Positions 26,777 to 34,418 of a stretch of 64,000 nucleotides of DNA are shown here, in pieces; the stretch's first letter is position 1, and each line of letters opens with the position of its first letter. Origin of the DNA: Roseomonas fluvialis (lineage in GTDB: Bacteria; Pseudomonadota; Alphaproteobacteria; Acetobacterales; Acetobacteraceae); NCBI RefSeq assembly GCF_022846615.1, contig NZ_AP025637.1, positions 186,001 through 250,000 on the forward strand. The letters are read 5' to 3'. Below the pieces are notes generated by a model, which saw only the letters and a program-made list of their open reading frames with translations, was not told where the DNA came from and did not search any database. The translations under genes and the position numbers were made by a program.

Positions 26777-27718
26777 ATGAACCATGCCATGACCGGAACA
26801 CTGGCCCGCTGGCTGACCGGGCCCCGGGTGCCGGGGCTGCCGGCGCCGTCGGAGTTGCCGCCGCCGCGGCTGTCCTTCGAGTTCTTCCCGCCCAAGACCG
26901 AGAAGCTCGAGGAACAGCTCTGGCAGTGCATTCGGCGGCTGGAGCCGCTCGGGCCGCGCTTCGTGAGCGTGACCTATGGCGCGGGGGGCACCACGCAGGA
27001 GCGCACGCATGCGACGGTGTCGCGGCTGGTGAGCGAGACATCGCTGACGCCGGCCGCGCACCTGACCTGCGTGGGGGCCACGCGGGACGAGGTGGATGCG
27101 GTGGCGCGGCGGTACTGGGACGCCGGGGTGCGGCATATCGTCGCGCTGCGCGGCGACCCGCCGGCGGGGGCCAGCGAATACACCCCGCACCCGGGCGGCT
27201 ATGCCCAGGCGGAGGATCTTGTGCGCGGGCTGCGGCGCATCGGGGAATTCGACATCTCGGTCGGAGCGTATCCGGAGGGGCACCCGGCGGCGGTCTCGGC
27301 CGAGGCGGATCTCGATTTCCTGAAGCGCAAGATCGATGCCGGGGCGAACCGGGCGATCACGCAGTACTTCTTCGACACGGATGTGTACCTGCGCTTCCTG
27401 GACCGCTGCCTGGCAGCGGGGATCACGGTGCCGATCGTGCCGGGGATCCTGCCGGTGTCGAACTTTTCGCAGGTGGTGAAGTTCTCGGCGATGTGCGGGG
27501 CGAGCGTGCCGGCCTGGATGGGGAAACTGTTCGAGGGGCTGGAGGAAGATGCCGAGACGCGGCGCATGGTGGCGACCGTGGTGGCGGCGGAGCAGGTGAG
27601 GTTGCTGCAGGCGAATGGGGTGGATGAGTTCCACTTCTATACGTTGAACCGGCCGGATCTGACCTATGCGATCGCGCATATCTTGGGGGCGCGGGCGAAG
27701 GTGGGGGCTACGGGTTGA
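26777..27718 (+). CDS. metF: 5,10-methylenetetrahydrofolate reductase
   Basis: MetF reduces methylene-THF to methyl-THF with FAD, supplying methionine synthase. The 313-residue protein shows LSFEFFPPKTEK with the catalytic Glu, FVSVTYGAGGTT, ALRGDPP near residue 120, KRKIDAGANRAITQYFFD and the closing DEFHFYTLNR. Length is normal for bacterial MetF. With metX elsewhere in the window it covers two separate steps of methionine synthesis. The 210-base leader contains a GCTTCG...CGAAGC stem near 26679, but no known SAM or SAH riboswitch pattern. Confidence 0.95.
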   Translation: MNHAMTGTLARWLTGPRVPGLPAPSELPPPRLSFEFFPPKTEKLEEQLWQCIRRLEPLGPRFVSVTYGAGGTTQERTHATVSRLVSETSLTPAAHLTCVGATRDEVDAVARRYWDAGVRHIVALRGDPPAGASEYTPHPGGYAQAEDLVRGLRRIGEFDISVGAYPEGHPAAVSAEADLDFLKRKIDAGANRAITQYFFDTDVYLRFLDRCLAAGITVPIVPGILPVSNFSQVVKFSAMCGASVPAWMGKLFEGLEEDAETRRMVATVVAAEQVRLLQANGVDEFHFYTLNRPDLTYAIAHILGARAKVGATG

Positions 27719-27748
27719 GGGGGCGGCCGCGGCGGCGTTGAGGATTGT

Positions 27749-27801
27749 TGGTTTCGGACAAATGCCCCGCGGGTGGCGGGGGTGCTGGTTTCGGACAAAT
27801 G
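27749..27801 (+). repeat. 16-bp direct repeat pair
   Basis: The sequence TGGTTTCGGACAAATG occurs at 27749-27764 and again at 27786-27801, 37 bases apart start to start. It lies just after metF and outside any gene. Function unknown; it could be a binding-site pair or a remnant of duplication. Confidence 0.85.
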
Positions 27802-28178
27802 GCGTGGCGGGTGCGCGGCGGGGGCTAGGCACCCGATCGGCGAGCCCGCGCGGGATTCGCGCATTTGCGCGGCGCGCCGGTGGGGCGGTGGTTGGGGACG
27901 GATGGGGGTCGGGTCAAAGAGCGGCCTCGCTGCGCAGATGCAGCGCGAGGATTTTGTTCCTATATGGCCGCGCAGGCTGAGTCCAATGGTTTTGCGGTTA
28001 GCACGGGGTGTTGGTACTTGCGGCGCTTCAGTGCCGTAGGCGAAGCTGGGTGGCGACGGCTTATCCGCACCTGCTTGTGCCTTAGTCGCCCCTGACGATT
28101 CGCCCCGGTTGCCTCGCTTCGCTGCGCGTTGTGAGTGCCTGCTCGACAGGCCGGTCGTGGGACCAACGGGTCGACTAA

Positions 28179-28193
28179 TTTCGTGGAGTGCCG
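28179..28193 (+). repeat. 15-bp inverted repeat, left copy
   Basis: TTTCGTGGAGTGCCG here is an exact reverse complement of 29585-29599. The GGAG inside it is also the Shine-Dalgarno of the orphan gene that starts at 28196. Confidence 0.7.
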
Positions 28194-28195
28194 AT

Positions 28196-28900
28196 ATGAT
28201 CAAAGGGCAGTCGACGGCTACGCTGTTTCACGCGAAACGTCACCCGACCGCCAATTCCGATTTAGTGTTTCGGCGCAGTCTGGGTAGTCTAACGTTTGCT
28301 GTGACTTCATCACTCATTGCCTCCAACACGTCTGCAGGACAGACCAATATAAGGGCGATACCTGCGGCCTTTTTTTCGAACGTAAGATTCATAGCAATTA
28401 TTAATTCAGTCAGGATCTGGCAGGATGATGCTTGGCGCTATATTTCGGGAGGAGCCGTAACTTCTGCGCGTGCACTACCAGGAGGTGTGCTCGATCAAGA
28501 TTTTGATATTCAGGGCCTAGTTATTTCGACAGCTCGGCAAAATTTTCGGATCCGGCTTCATTCTCTTTCTCGATTGCATCAGATACCGGTGCTCATCGGA
28601 AAAGGTGAGCCCTTGCCACATGGAACTGCTTCCGACCTTTCGAGAGATCTCTATATCTCGATAAACTTATCAGCGAAAGAACATCAGAGGAACCCTTCGG
28701 CGCGGGCCGGATCTGACATTGATTTGGAACTTAGATGGAATTACGTTTTGCAACGAGGATCTATAACTTCGATCTCGTTCATCTCAGATGAAAAACATGA
28801 GTTCGGCCGGATTAATTCGTATGATCTTACTTCATTTGTTTTGAGCAAAGCGAGGGAGTGTATTGTTGAGATTTTTCAGAATGAATTTGTGGTAGATTAG
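28196..28900 (+). CDS. Orphan protein of unknown function in AT-rich island
   Basis: This 234-residue product has no family I recognise. Its DNA is far less GC-rich than everything around it (42% in the line 28381-28440 against about 70% nearby) and uses codons such as ATA, TTA and AGA that are almost absent from neighbours, pointing to recent acquisition. The protein looks globular and beta-rich: a basic N-terminus, then FFSNVRFIAIINSVRIWQ, WRYISGGAV, DIDLELRWNYVLQRG and a charged C-terminus ending FVVD. No signal peptide or clear membrane span is seen. The ATG at 28196 has a GGAG seven bases upstream; an earlier in-frame ATG at 28109 encodes GC-rich, unlike sequence. Confidence 0.72.
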   Translation: MIKGQSTATLFHAKRHPTANSDLVFRRSLGSLTFAVTSSLIASNTSAGQTNIRAIPAAFFSNVRFIAIINSVRIWQDDAWRYISGGAVTSARALPGGVLDQDFDIQGLVISTARQNFRIRLHSLSRLHQIPVLIGKGEPLPHGTASDLSRDLYISINLSAKEHQRNPSARAGSDIDLELRWNYVLQRGSITSISFISDEKHEFGRINSYDLTSFVLSKARECIVEIFQNEFVVD

Positions 28901-28980
28901 TAATTCATCCTGAAAGCATTCGAGGCGATTCTCTCAACAATTGCGTACTTGCTCAGGTGTATTTGGGGCAGCGCGACCCG

Positions 28981-29478
28981 CTATCCCGCGACCTCCAGCG
29001 CCAACAGCCCGGCCGCGAGCACCCGCCGCAACTCCCGCTCCGGCAGCGCCACGCAGCCTTCCGTCGGCGCGAAATCCGCCCGCGCCACATGCAGGAAGAT
29101 CGCGCTGCCGCGCCCGCGCTGCACCGGCGCGTCGTTCCAGCCGAGCACCGCGATCACGTCGTAGACCGCATCCGCGCGCCACAGGTTTTCGTGCCGCGTC
29201 GCGTGCGGCAGGCGGATGGCCTGGTTGTAGTCGCGGTGCGCCGGGTCGTCGCACCAGCCATCCTCGGGCGCGATGGGTTCGCAGGGCAGGGTGGTGGCCG
29301 GGCGCGGGCCGCGGTCGGCGCGCCACAGCACGCGGCGCAGCGGCAGCAGGCCGATGGGCGTGGCGCCGTCACCTTCCTGCTTCGCGGTGGTGATGCCGCC
29401 CTTGCCGATGGCGCAGCGCAGCGTCTCGCCGCGGAAGCGCAGCAGGCCGTCGGCAGTGACGCGGGCGGTGGTGGTCAT
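28981..29478 (-). CDS. L,D-transpeptidase (YkuD) family protein
   Basis: A compact YkuD-domain protein of 165 residues. The catalytic motif is intact: His130 in FLHVARADF and Cys142 in TEGCVAL, the HxxxxxxxxxxGC pattern. GDGATPIG near residue 37 is the usual early signature. L,D-transpeptidases cross-link peptidoglycan or attach proteins to it. There is no signal peptide, which is common in this short subfamily and leaves its location open. It follows the AT-rich orphan convergently. Confidence 0.88.
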   Translation of the reverse strand: MTTTARVTADGLLRFRGETLRCAIGKGGITTAKQEGDGATPIGLLPLRRVLWRADRGPRPATTLPCEPIAPEDGWCDDPAHRDYNQAIRLPHATRHENLWRADAVYDVIAVLGWNDAPVQRGRGSAIFLHVARADFAPTEGCVALPERELRRVLAAGLLALEVAG

Positions 29479-29584
29479 GTAGGGTCAGGTCCGGCGAGAG
29501 TGGCGCGGATTATCGGCGCATCGCGGCTGCGCCACCACACCTCGACAGCCCGAAAACGGACGGCACGCCGCCACCGGTCGAGCA

Positions 29585-29599
29585 CGGCACTCCACGAAA
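29585..29599 (-). repeat. 15-bp inverted repeat, right copy
   Basis: Exact reverse complement of 28179-28193. The pair brackets the AT-rich orphan gene and the L,D-transpeptidase gene (1,421 bases outside to outside). Confidence 0.7.
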
Positions 29600-29657
29600 G
29601 GCCGCGAAGGCGGGCCGTGGATACGCAACTGAATGCCGCCGGATGCAAGACAGGAAA

Positions 29658-29680
29658 CGGATCGCGCCAGGCGCGATCCG
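29658..29680 (-). terminator. 23-bp perfect palindrome, terminator-like
   Basis: An 11-base arm (CGGATCGCGCC) and its exact complement flank a single base. On the minus strand the arm is followed by TTTCCTGTCTT, a weak T-tract, so it may act as a second terminator for the GTP cyclohydrolase transcript beyond the main one. Confidence 0.5.
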
Positions 29681-29681
29681 G

Positions 29682-29785
29682 GAGCGCTCAGCGCGACCGC
29701 GCCCAACCTGCCAGCCACCCCCGGCGCACCAGCGCGGGGCGCGAAGGCAAGCCGTGCGGATGCGCGGCGCCCGCCGTCTGAGGGA
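29682..29785 (-). repeat. Structured intergenic repeat, copy B
   Basis: It aligns with copy A (13908-14011) through GGGAGCG, GCGCGACCGCGCCCA, GGCGCACCAG and GCGGATGCG blocks. The hairpin GCCGTGC-GGAT-GCGCGGC (29751-29768) keeps the GGAT loop of copy A while the stem bases differ, which suggests the structure is conserved. Like copy A it lies in the 3' region of a minus-strand gene. Confidence 0.7.
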
Positions 29786-29787
29786 TC

Positions 29788-29822
29788 AAAAAACAGCGTT
29801 CGGCGTGCCTCCGCACGCCGAA
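29788..29822 (-). terminator. ribA: Rho-independent terminator of GTP cyclohydrolase II gene
   Basis: On the minus strand a perfect 10-pair stem (TTCGGCGTGC / GCACGCCGAA) with a GGAG loop is followed by CGCTGTTTTTT. It starts 2 bases after the gene's stop. This is the clearest intrinsic terminator in the window. Confidence 0.9.
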
Positions 29823-29824
29823 GA

Positions 29825-30994
29825 TCACTGCGGCAGGATATGCCCGAACCGCTCCGCCTTCGTGCGCAGATACCCGTCGTTCACCCCATTCGGGTCGAAG
29901 GCATGCGCCTCGCGGCCCTGCACCTCGATCCCGCAGGCGGACAGGCCGTTGATCTTGTCGGGGTTGTTGGTCAGCAGGCGCACGCGTTCCACGCCCACCG
30001 CGCGCAGCATGGTGGCGGCGACCAGGAAGTTGCGCTCGTCCGCGCCGTAGCCCAGCGCGCGGTTGGCATCGAGCGTGTCCAGCCCGGCATCCTGCAGCGT
30101 GTACGCGCGCAGCTTGTTCACCAGGCCGATGCCGCGGCCTTCCTGCGCCAGGTACAGCAGCACGCCGCCTGCGGGGTCGGCCGCCATGCGCACGAGCGCG
30201 CCGCGCAGCTGCGGGCCGCAGTCGCAGCGCAGCGAACCCAGCAGGTCGCCGGTGAAGCATTCGGAATGGGCGCGCACCAGCGGGGCGCCGCCCTCGCGCG
30301 CGGTCTTCTCCGGGTCGCCGACCAGGATGGCCAGGTGCTCGATCCCGCCATCGGCGGCGCGGAAGGCGATGATGCGTGCCTCGGGCACGTCCAGCAGCGG
30401 CACGCGGGCCTCGGCCACGCGCGCCAGCGAGGTGGCGGCGCCGGCCGGGTAGGCGAGCACATCGGCCGCCGGCACGCTCAGCAGGGACAGGCGCGCGGCG
30501 GCAGCCTCGGTGGCCGGCGCGGCGACCAGGGCGGGCAGCAGCCGCGCCAGCTTGGCCAAAGCGATCGCCGCCTGGGCCAGCGGCGGGGCGGCCAGGCGTT
30601 CAGGCGTGTCGAGAATGAGCCGATCGGCGGTCGGGTCCGCCAGGGACCGCAGCGCGGCGGGCGCCATCAGCCCTGCGGGCAGGCGCAGGGCAACGGCGCC
30701 TTCGTCCTCGGCCGCGTGGGGCACGGGGCGCTGCAGCACGGCGGCGGCGCGCACGGGGGCGAGCAGCAGCAGGGCCGGGCCGAGCGCGGCGTCCGCGAGT
30801 TCCGCGAGGCCGCGCGCGCCCACCGTTTCGGCCGCGGCGACGACGAGGCAGGTGTCCTGGCCGCGCAGGACGACAGGCGTGCCACGCCGCAGCTCCGCCA
30901 CCGCACGATGAACCGATCGCAGCGCATGCACGCCGGATTCGTGATCGTGGGCAGCGTTTTTCGCTTCGGTGGCGAGGTTGCCTGGTGGCGTCAT
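29825..30994 (-). CDS. ribA: GTP cyclohydrolase II with degenerate N-terminal domain
   Basis: The C-terminal half (from about residue 190 of 389) is a GTP cyclohydrolase II, the first step of riboflavin synthesis. It contains the zinc cysteines in CFTGDLLGSLRCDCG, the catalytic QEGRGIGL, the GYGADERNF stretch and TNNPDK. The N-terminal 180 residues occupy the place of the RibB (DHBP synthase) domain of RibBA proteins, but the usual acidic metal-binding motifs (such as DDExRE) are missing, so that activity is probably lost. The ATG at 30994 is chosen; the longer frame adds about 46 basic residues from the leader. No FMN riboswitch pattern is visible upstream. Confidence 0.88.
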   Translation of the reverse strand: MTPPGNLATEAKNAAHDHESGVHALRSVHRAVAELRRGTPVVLRGQDTCLVVAAAETVGARGLAELADAALGPALLLLAPVRAAAVLQRPVPHAAEDEGAVALRLPAGLMAPAALRSLADPTADRLILDTPERLAAPPLAQAAIALAKLARLLPALVAAPATEAAAARLSLLSVPAADVLAYPAGAATSLARVAEARVPLLDVPEARIIAFRAADGGIEHLAILVGDPEKTAREGGAPLVRAHSECFTGDLLGSLRCDCGPQLRGALVRMAADPAGGVLLYLAQEGRGIGLVNKLRAYTLQDAGLDTLDANRALGYGADERNFLVAATMLRAVGVERVRLLTNNPDKINGLSACGIEVQGREAHAFDPNGVNDGYLRTKAERFGHILPQ

Positions 30995-31261
30995 GGTGTG
31001 GCGTTCCATTCTTCGATCCATGGCGCGCCGGGAATGTGGCGTGCGCATGGCGGCACGGATGGCGCCCGGTAGCCTTCGGGCTGATGGCATGTGGTACGCA
31101 TCAGCGGCGCGTCCAGATGCGTGAATCGTCAATCACAGATGCGAGAACTTGCCCGCGGCGACGCGGCGAGGCTGGCATAACCGTGACTTACCGGCCATAC
31201 CTGCGGCGGGGGCTACCGTCGTCGCGGATCCGTGACGACCTTCAGAATGGGGAATCGGCGC

Positions 31262-31984
31262 ATGCCAGGTCCGCGCCCGGTGCTGATCGTCGATGACGAC
31301 ACCGCACTTTCAGCGACACTCGCCGAACAGTTGTCCCTCGAAGGGGAATTCGCGCCGGTGGAGGCCGCGAGTCTTGCGCAGGCCGAGGCGCGGCTGACCG
31401 CGGATGGAGCGCGGTTCGACCTGATCCTGCTGGATATCCGGCTGCCGGACGGGGACGGGCGCGACTACTGCACGCGACTGCGCCGCGACGGCTTCCGCAT
31501 GCCGGTGGTGATGCTGACCGGCGTGGACAGCGAGGCGGACGTGGTCAGCGGGCTCGATGCCGGGGCGAACGACTTCATCGTCAAGCCGTTCCGGCTGAAC
31601 GAGTTGTTGGCGCGCATCCGGGCGCAGCTGCGCGGCTACGACAGCAGCGAGGATGCGGTGTTCAAGGTCGGGCCGTACCTGTTCCGGCCCTCGGCCAAGC
31701 AGTTGCACGACCAGGCGAAGGGCAGGCGGATCCGGCTGACCGAAAAGGAAGCCGCGATCCTCAAGTTCCTGTACCGCGCCGGCGGGCGGCCGGTGCCGCG
31801 CACCGTGCTGCTGAACGACGTGTGGGGCTACAACAGCAACGTCACGACGCACACGCTCGAGACTCACATCTACCGCCTGCGCCAGAAGATCGAGCCGAAC
31901 CCGGCCGAGACGCGCTTATTGGTGACCGAGGCGGGAGGCTATCGGCTGGAGCAGTTCGAGGACTCCGCCACGCCGGGCGCCTGA
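31262..31984 (+). CDS. OmpR-family response regulator, orphan
   Basis: This 240-residue two-component regulator has a receiver domain with phosphoacceptor Asp58 (LILLDIRLPDG), acidic pocket Asp11-Asp-Asp, Thr in MLTGVD and Lys108 in FIVKPF. An OmpR/PhoB winged helix follows (RLTEKEAAILKFLY, then LETHIYRLRQKIEPNP and GGYRLEQ). No histidine kinase gene is adjacent, so its partner must be elsewhere. I favour the ATG at 31262, which has GGGGA eight bases upstream; in-frame GTG at 31232 and ATG at 31247 are possible. It is divergent from the cyclohydrolase gene. Confidence 0.92.
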   Translation: MPGPRPVLIVDDDTALSATLAEQLSLEGEFAPVEAASLAQAEARLTADGARFDLILLDIRLPDGDGRDYCTRLRRDGFRMPVVMLTGVDSEADVVSGLDAGANDFIVKPFRLNELLARIRAQLRGYDSSEDAVFKVGPYLFRPSAKQLHDQAKGRRIRLTEKEAAILKFLYRAGGRPVPRTVLLNDVWGYNSNVTTHTLETHIYRLRQKIEPNPAETRLLVTEAGGYRLEQFEDSATPGA

Positions 31985-31989
31985 CGCTC

Positions 31990-32075
31990 CCGCACGACGG
32001 GTTGCATCGCGATCCGGCAGTGCCTGGCGCATCCGCGCCCAGGCCAGCAGTGCATGGCGCGCAACCCGCGGCGGC
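31990..32075 (+). repeat. Structured intergenic repeat, partial copy D
   Basis: Between the response regulator and the ABC exporter operon lies a folded sequence: CGGGTTGC pairs with GCAACCCG about 55 bases later. It shares CGCGCCCAGGCC and AGTGCATGGCGCG blocks with copy A but lacks the GGAT hairpin half. It may terminate or stabilise the regulator mRNA. Confidence 0.55.
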
Positions 32076-32130
32076 CGTGGGTCGCCGCTCGAGGGTGGCA
32101 AATGCAGCCGCCACGTCCGATATGGGCGCG

Positions 32131-32886
32131 ATGAACCCGCCCGCGCTGTTGGTCGAAGCCCTCACCAAGACCTACGCCGCCGGCACCGCGCCGGCGGTCG
32201 ACGGCCTCACCTTCACGCTGCCCATGGGGCAGACCTGGGGCCTGCTCGGCGGCAATGGTGCCGGCAAGTCCACCACCATCGCCATGCTGCTCGGGCTGCT
32301 GGTGCCGACGTCCGGCCGTGTGGTCGCACTTGGCCACGACATGGCACGCGACCGCTTCGCCGCGCTGGCGCGGATGAACTTTTCATCGCCCTACATCGCG
32401 CTGCCACATCGGTTGACCGTGACCGAGAACCTGCGCGTCTATGCCGATCTGTACGGCGTGCCCGACGCGAAGCGGCGCATCGCGGACCTGGTCGAGCAAT
32501 TCGCGCTCGGCGACTTCGCCACGCGCCCTGCGGGGCAACTGAGTGCGGGGCAGAAGACGCGCGTCGCGCTCGCCAAGGCGCTGGTGAACCAGCCCGCGCT
32601 GCTGCTGCTCGATGAACCGACGGCGAGCCTCGACCCCGACACCGGCGACTGGGTGCGCACGACGCTTGAAGCCTATGCCGCGCAGAGCGGCGCCTCGATC
32701 CTGCTCGCCAGCCACAACATGGCCGAGGTGGAGCGGCTGTGTTCCAACGTGCTGATGCTCAAGGGCGGGCGCGTCGTCGATGAAGGCAGCCCGGCCGCGC
32801 TGCTGGAGAAGTACGGGCGCGACGACCTGGAGGAGGTTTTCCTCGACATCGCGCGTGGCCGTGCGCGCGCGGAGGCCGTGGCATGA
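32131..32886 (+). CDS. ABC-2 type exporter ATPase
   Basis: A 251-residue ABC ATPase with Walker A GGNGAGKST near residue 39, signature LSAGQKTRV, Walker B LLLLDEPT and the switch His in LLASHNMAE. The LSAGQ signature and the C-terminal LEEVFLDIARG tail are typical of DrrA/CcmA/NodI-type exporters that work with ABC-2 permeases. It overlaps the permease start by ATGA. An ATG nine bases upstream (32122) is an alternative start. Cargo unknown. Confidence 0.9.
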   Translation: MNPPALLVEALTKTYAAGTAPAVDGLTFTLPMGQTWGLLGGNGAGKSTTIAMLLGLLVPTSGRVVALGHDMARDRFAALARMNFSSPYIALPHRLTVTENLRVYADLYGVPDAKRRIADLVEQFALGDFATRPAGQLSAGQKTRVALAKALVNQPALLLLDEPTASLDPDTGDWVRTTLEAYAAQSGASILLASHNMAEVERLCSNVLMLKGGRVVDEGSPAALLEKYGRDDLEEVFLDIARGRARAEAVA

Positions 32887-33746
32887 GCAGCGGCGTGGAC
32901 CGCCGCGACGGCGCAGCCACCGAAGGCCTGAACCACGGCCGCCAGCAGGGCGGTTCGCTGCGCCGCATCTGGGGGCTGATGTACCGGCACCTGGCACTGT
33001 ACCGGCGGTCCTGGCCGCGGGTGCTCGAACTCATGTACTGGCCGGTGCTGCAGATGGTGGTGTGGGGTTTCGTCACCTCCTACCTGGTCGGGGTGCAGGG
33101 CAATGCGGTGACCATCGCGGCCGGCGTGCTGCTGGGCGGCGTGCTGCTGTGGGAGGTCACGCTGCGCAGCCAGATGGGCTTTGCGATTTCGTTTCTCGAG
33201 GAAGTGTGGTCGCGCAACCTGGGGCACCTGTTCGTCTCGCCGCTGCGGCCGTGGGAACTGGTGGCGGGGCTCGCGGCCATGAGCGTGCTGCGCACCGCGG
33301 TCGGCGTGGGTGCCGCGATGGTGCTGGCCTTCGTGCTGTACGGCTTCGGGCTGTGGACGATGGGGCCGGTGCTGGTGGCCTACATGGCCGCGCTGATGGC
33401 GATGGGCTGGGCGGTGGCGCTGGCTGTGACGGCGCTGATCCTGCGCCACGGCGCGGGCGCGGAAGCCCTGGCCTGGGGCGTGATGTTCGGTCTCGCGCCC
33501 TTTGCGGCGGTGTTCTACCCGGTCGCGGTGCTGCCGGGCTGGCTGCAGCCGGTGGCGTTGTCGATCCCGGCCACGCACGTCTTCGAAGGAATGCGCGCCG
33601 CGCTGGTGGATGGACGCATCGCCTGGGACCACTTGGCCTGGGCGGTGGTGCTGGATGGCGTGTGGCTGGCGGTGGCGGCCTGGGTGTTCCTGTCGCAGTT
33701 CCACCAGGCGCGGGTGCGGGGCGCACTGCTCAACATCGGGGAGTGA
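32883..33746 (+). CDS. ABC-2 type exporter permease
   Basis: The 287-residue permease has a cytoplasmic N-terminus of about 45 residues and six membrane spans (first near 55-75, last near 262-280), matching the ABC-2/NodJ fold. SIPATHVFEGMRAALVDG before the last span is characteristic. It is coupled to the ATPase gene upstream by an ATGA overlap, and its 3' end overlaps the convergent GNAT gene by 17 bases. Together with the ATPase it forms a complete exporter; no substrate genes lie in the unit. Confidence 0.9.
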   Translation: MSSGVDRRDGAATEGLNHGRQQGGSLRRIWGLMYRHLALYRRSWPRVLELMYWPVLQMVVWGFVTSYLVGVQGNAVTIAAGVLLGGVLLWEVTLRSQMGFAISFLEEVWSRNLGHLFVSPLRPWELVAGLAAMSVLRTAVGVGAAMVLAFVLYGFGLWTMGPVLVAYMAALMAMGWAVALAVTALILRHGAGAEALAWGVMFGLAPFAAVFYPVAVLPGWLQPVALSIPATHVFEGMRAALVDGRIAWDHLAWAVVLDGVWLAVAAWVFLSQFHQARVRGALLNIGE

Positions 33747-34227
33747 GCGGCAGCACCAGGCGGCGTTCCGTCACGGCGCGTCCCCATTGCTGCGCCGTCA
33801 CCTCCCGGTCCAGCACGAAGCCTGCCGCCGCATACAGCCGTGCCGCGGTATCGAGGCCATCGAGCGTCCAGAGATGGATCTCCGGCAGGCCGACGCGCCG
33901 CGCCTGGCCGATCGCCTCCGCCAGCCAGCGCCGGCCGAGGCCCTGTCCGCGCAAGGCGGGGTCGAGGATGAACCAACGCAGATGCGCGCTGGCCGGGTCC
34001 TCCCCGCAATCGAGCGCGATCGACCCCAGCACGCGCCCGTCCCGCATCGCGCAGCGGAACAGGTCGCGCGCGGGGTCGAGGCGCAGCAGGAAGTCACCCA
34101 GTTCGCGCGCGACCTTTGCTTCGAAGAAGGCGCCGAAGCCGTGGGTCGCGGCATAGGTGCGGGCGTGCAGCGCGGCGATGTCGCCGATCGCGCCGGGGGT
34201 CCAGGCGGTGTGGGTGGTGGTATCCAT
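33730..34227 (-). CDS. GNAT family N-acetyltransferase
   Basis: A 165-residue acetyltransferase. The N-terminal GDIAALHARTYAATHGFG helix, the LRWFILDPALRGQGLGRRWLAEAI acetyl-CoA site (RGQGLG, residues about 92-97) and TLDGLDTAARLYAAAGFVLDRE mark a GNAT fold of the kind often fused to MarR regulators, here without the MarR part. The target is unknown. Its 3' end overlaps the exporter permease gene on the other strand. Confidence 0.88.
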   Translation of the reverse strand: MDTTTHTAWTPGAIGDIAALHARTYAATHGFGAFFEAKVARELGDFLLRLDPARDLFRCAMRDGRVLGSIALDCGEDPASAHLRWFILDPALRGQGLGRRWLAEAIGQARRVGLPEIHLWTLDGLDTAARLYAAAGFVLDREVTAQQWGRAVTERRLVLPLTPRC

Positions 34228-34418
34228 CGCGCGATGCTGCGACGCGGCGGCCCGCGGCGCGAGGGGGCGGATGCCGCCGAATGCCCGCGACGGTCATGGC
34301 CGCCCGCCGCGCCCATGCCCGCCCATGGGTGGCTTATGAAACCCCGCCCCCCGGCCCCTGCCAGGCCCATGCGCCGCGCGCCATGGCCCTCTGGCCCCGG
34401 CCACGCTATGCCGCCGCC

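Larger units (their letters stand above)
27719..28195. other. Gene-free region at the edge of an AT-richer island
   Basis: No gene is supported in these 477 bases. The left part is GC-rich and carries a 16-base direct repeat. From about 27940 the composition becomes more AT-rich towards the orphan gene at 28196. Open frames on both strands here lack ribosome-binding sites and conserved features. The right end (28179-28193) is a 15-base sequence repeated in inverse orientation at 29585-29599. Confidence 0.55.
29479..29824. other. Intergenic region with repeats and terminators
   Basis: This 346-base gap separates the L,D-transpeptidase start from the GTP cyclohydrolase II stop, both on the minus strand. 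It contains the right copy of a 15-base inverted repeat, a perfect 23-base palindrome (29658-29680), a copy of the structured intergenic repeat, and the cyclohydrolase terminator. No coding sequence is supported. Confidence 0.65.

Noticed and set aside
27664..28203. 179-codon minus-strand frame covering the gap after metF
   Set aside because: It overlaps the metF 3' end, has no start signal and mixes GC-rich and AT-rich segments without a coherent protein pattern.
30995..31261. FMN riboswitch ahead of the GTP cyclohydrolase II gene
   Set aside because: The expected conserved core of the FMN element is not found on the minus strand of this leader.
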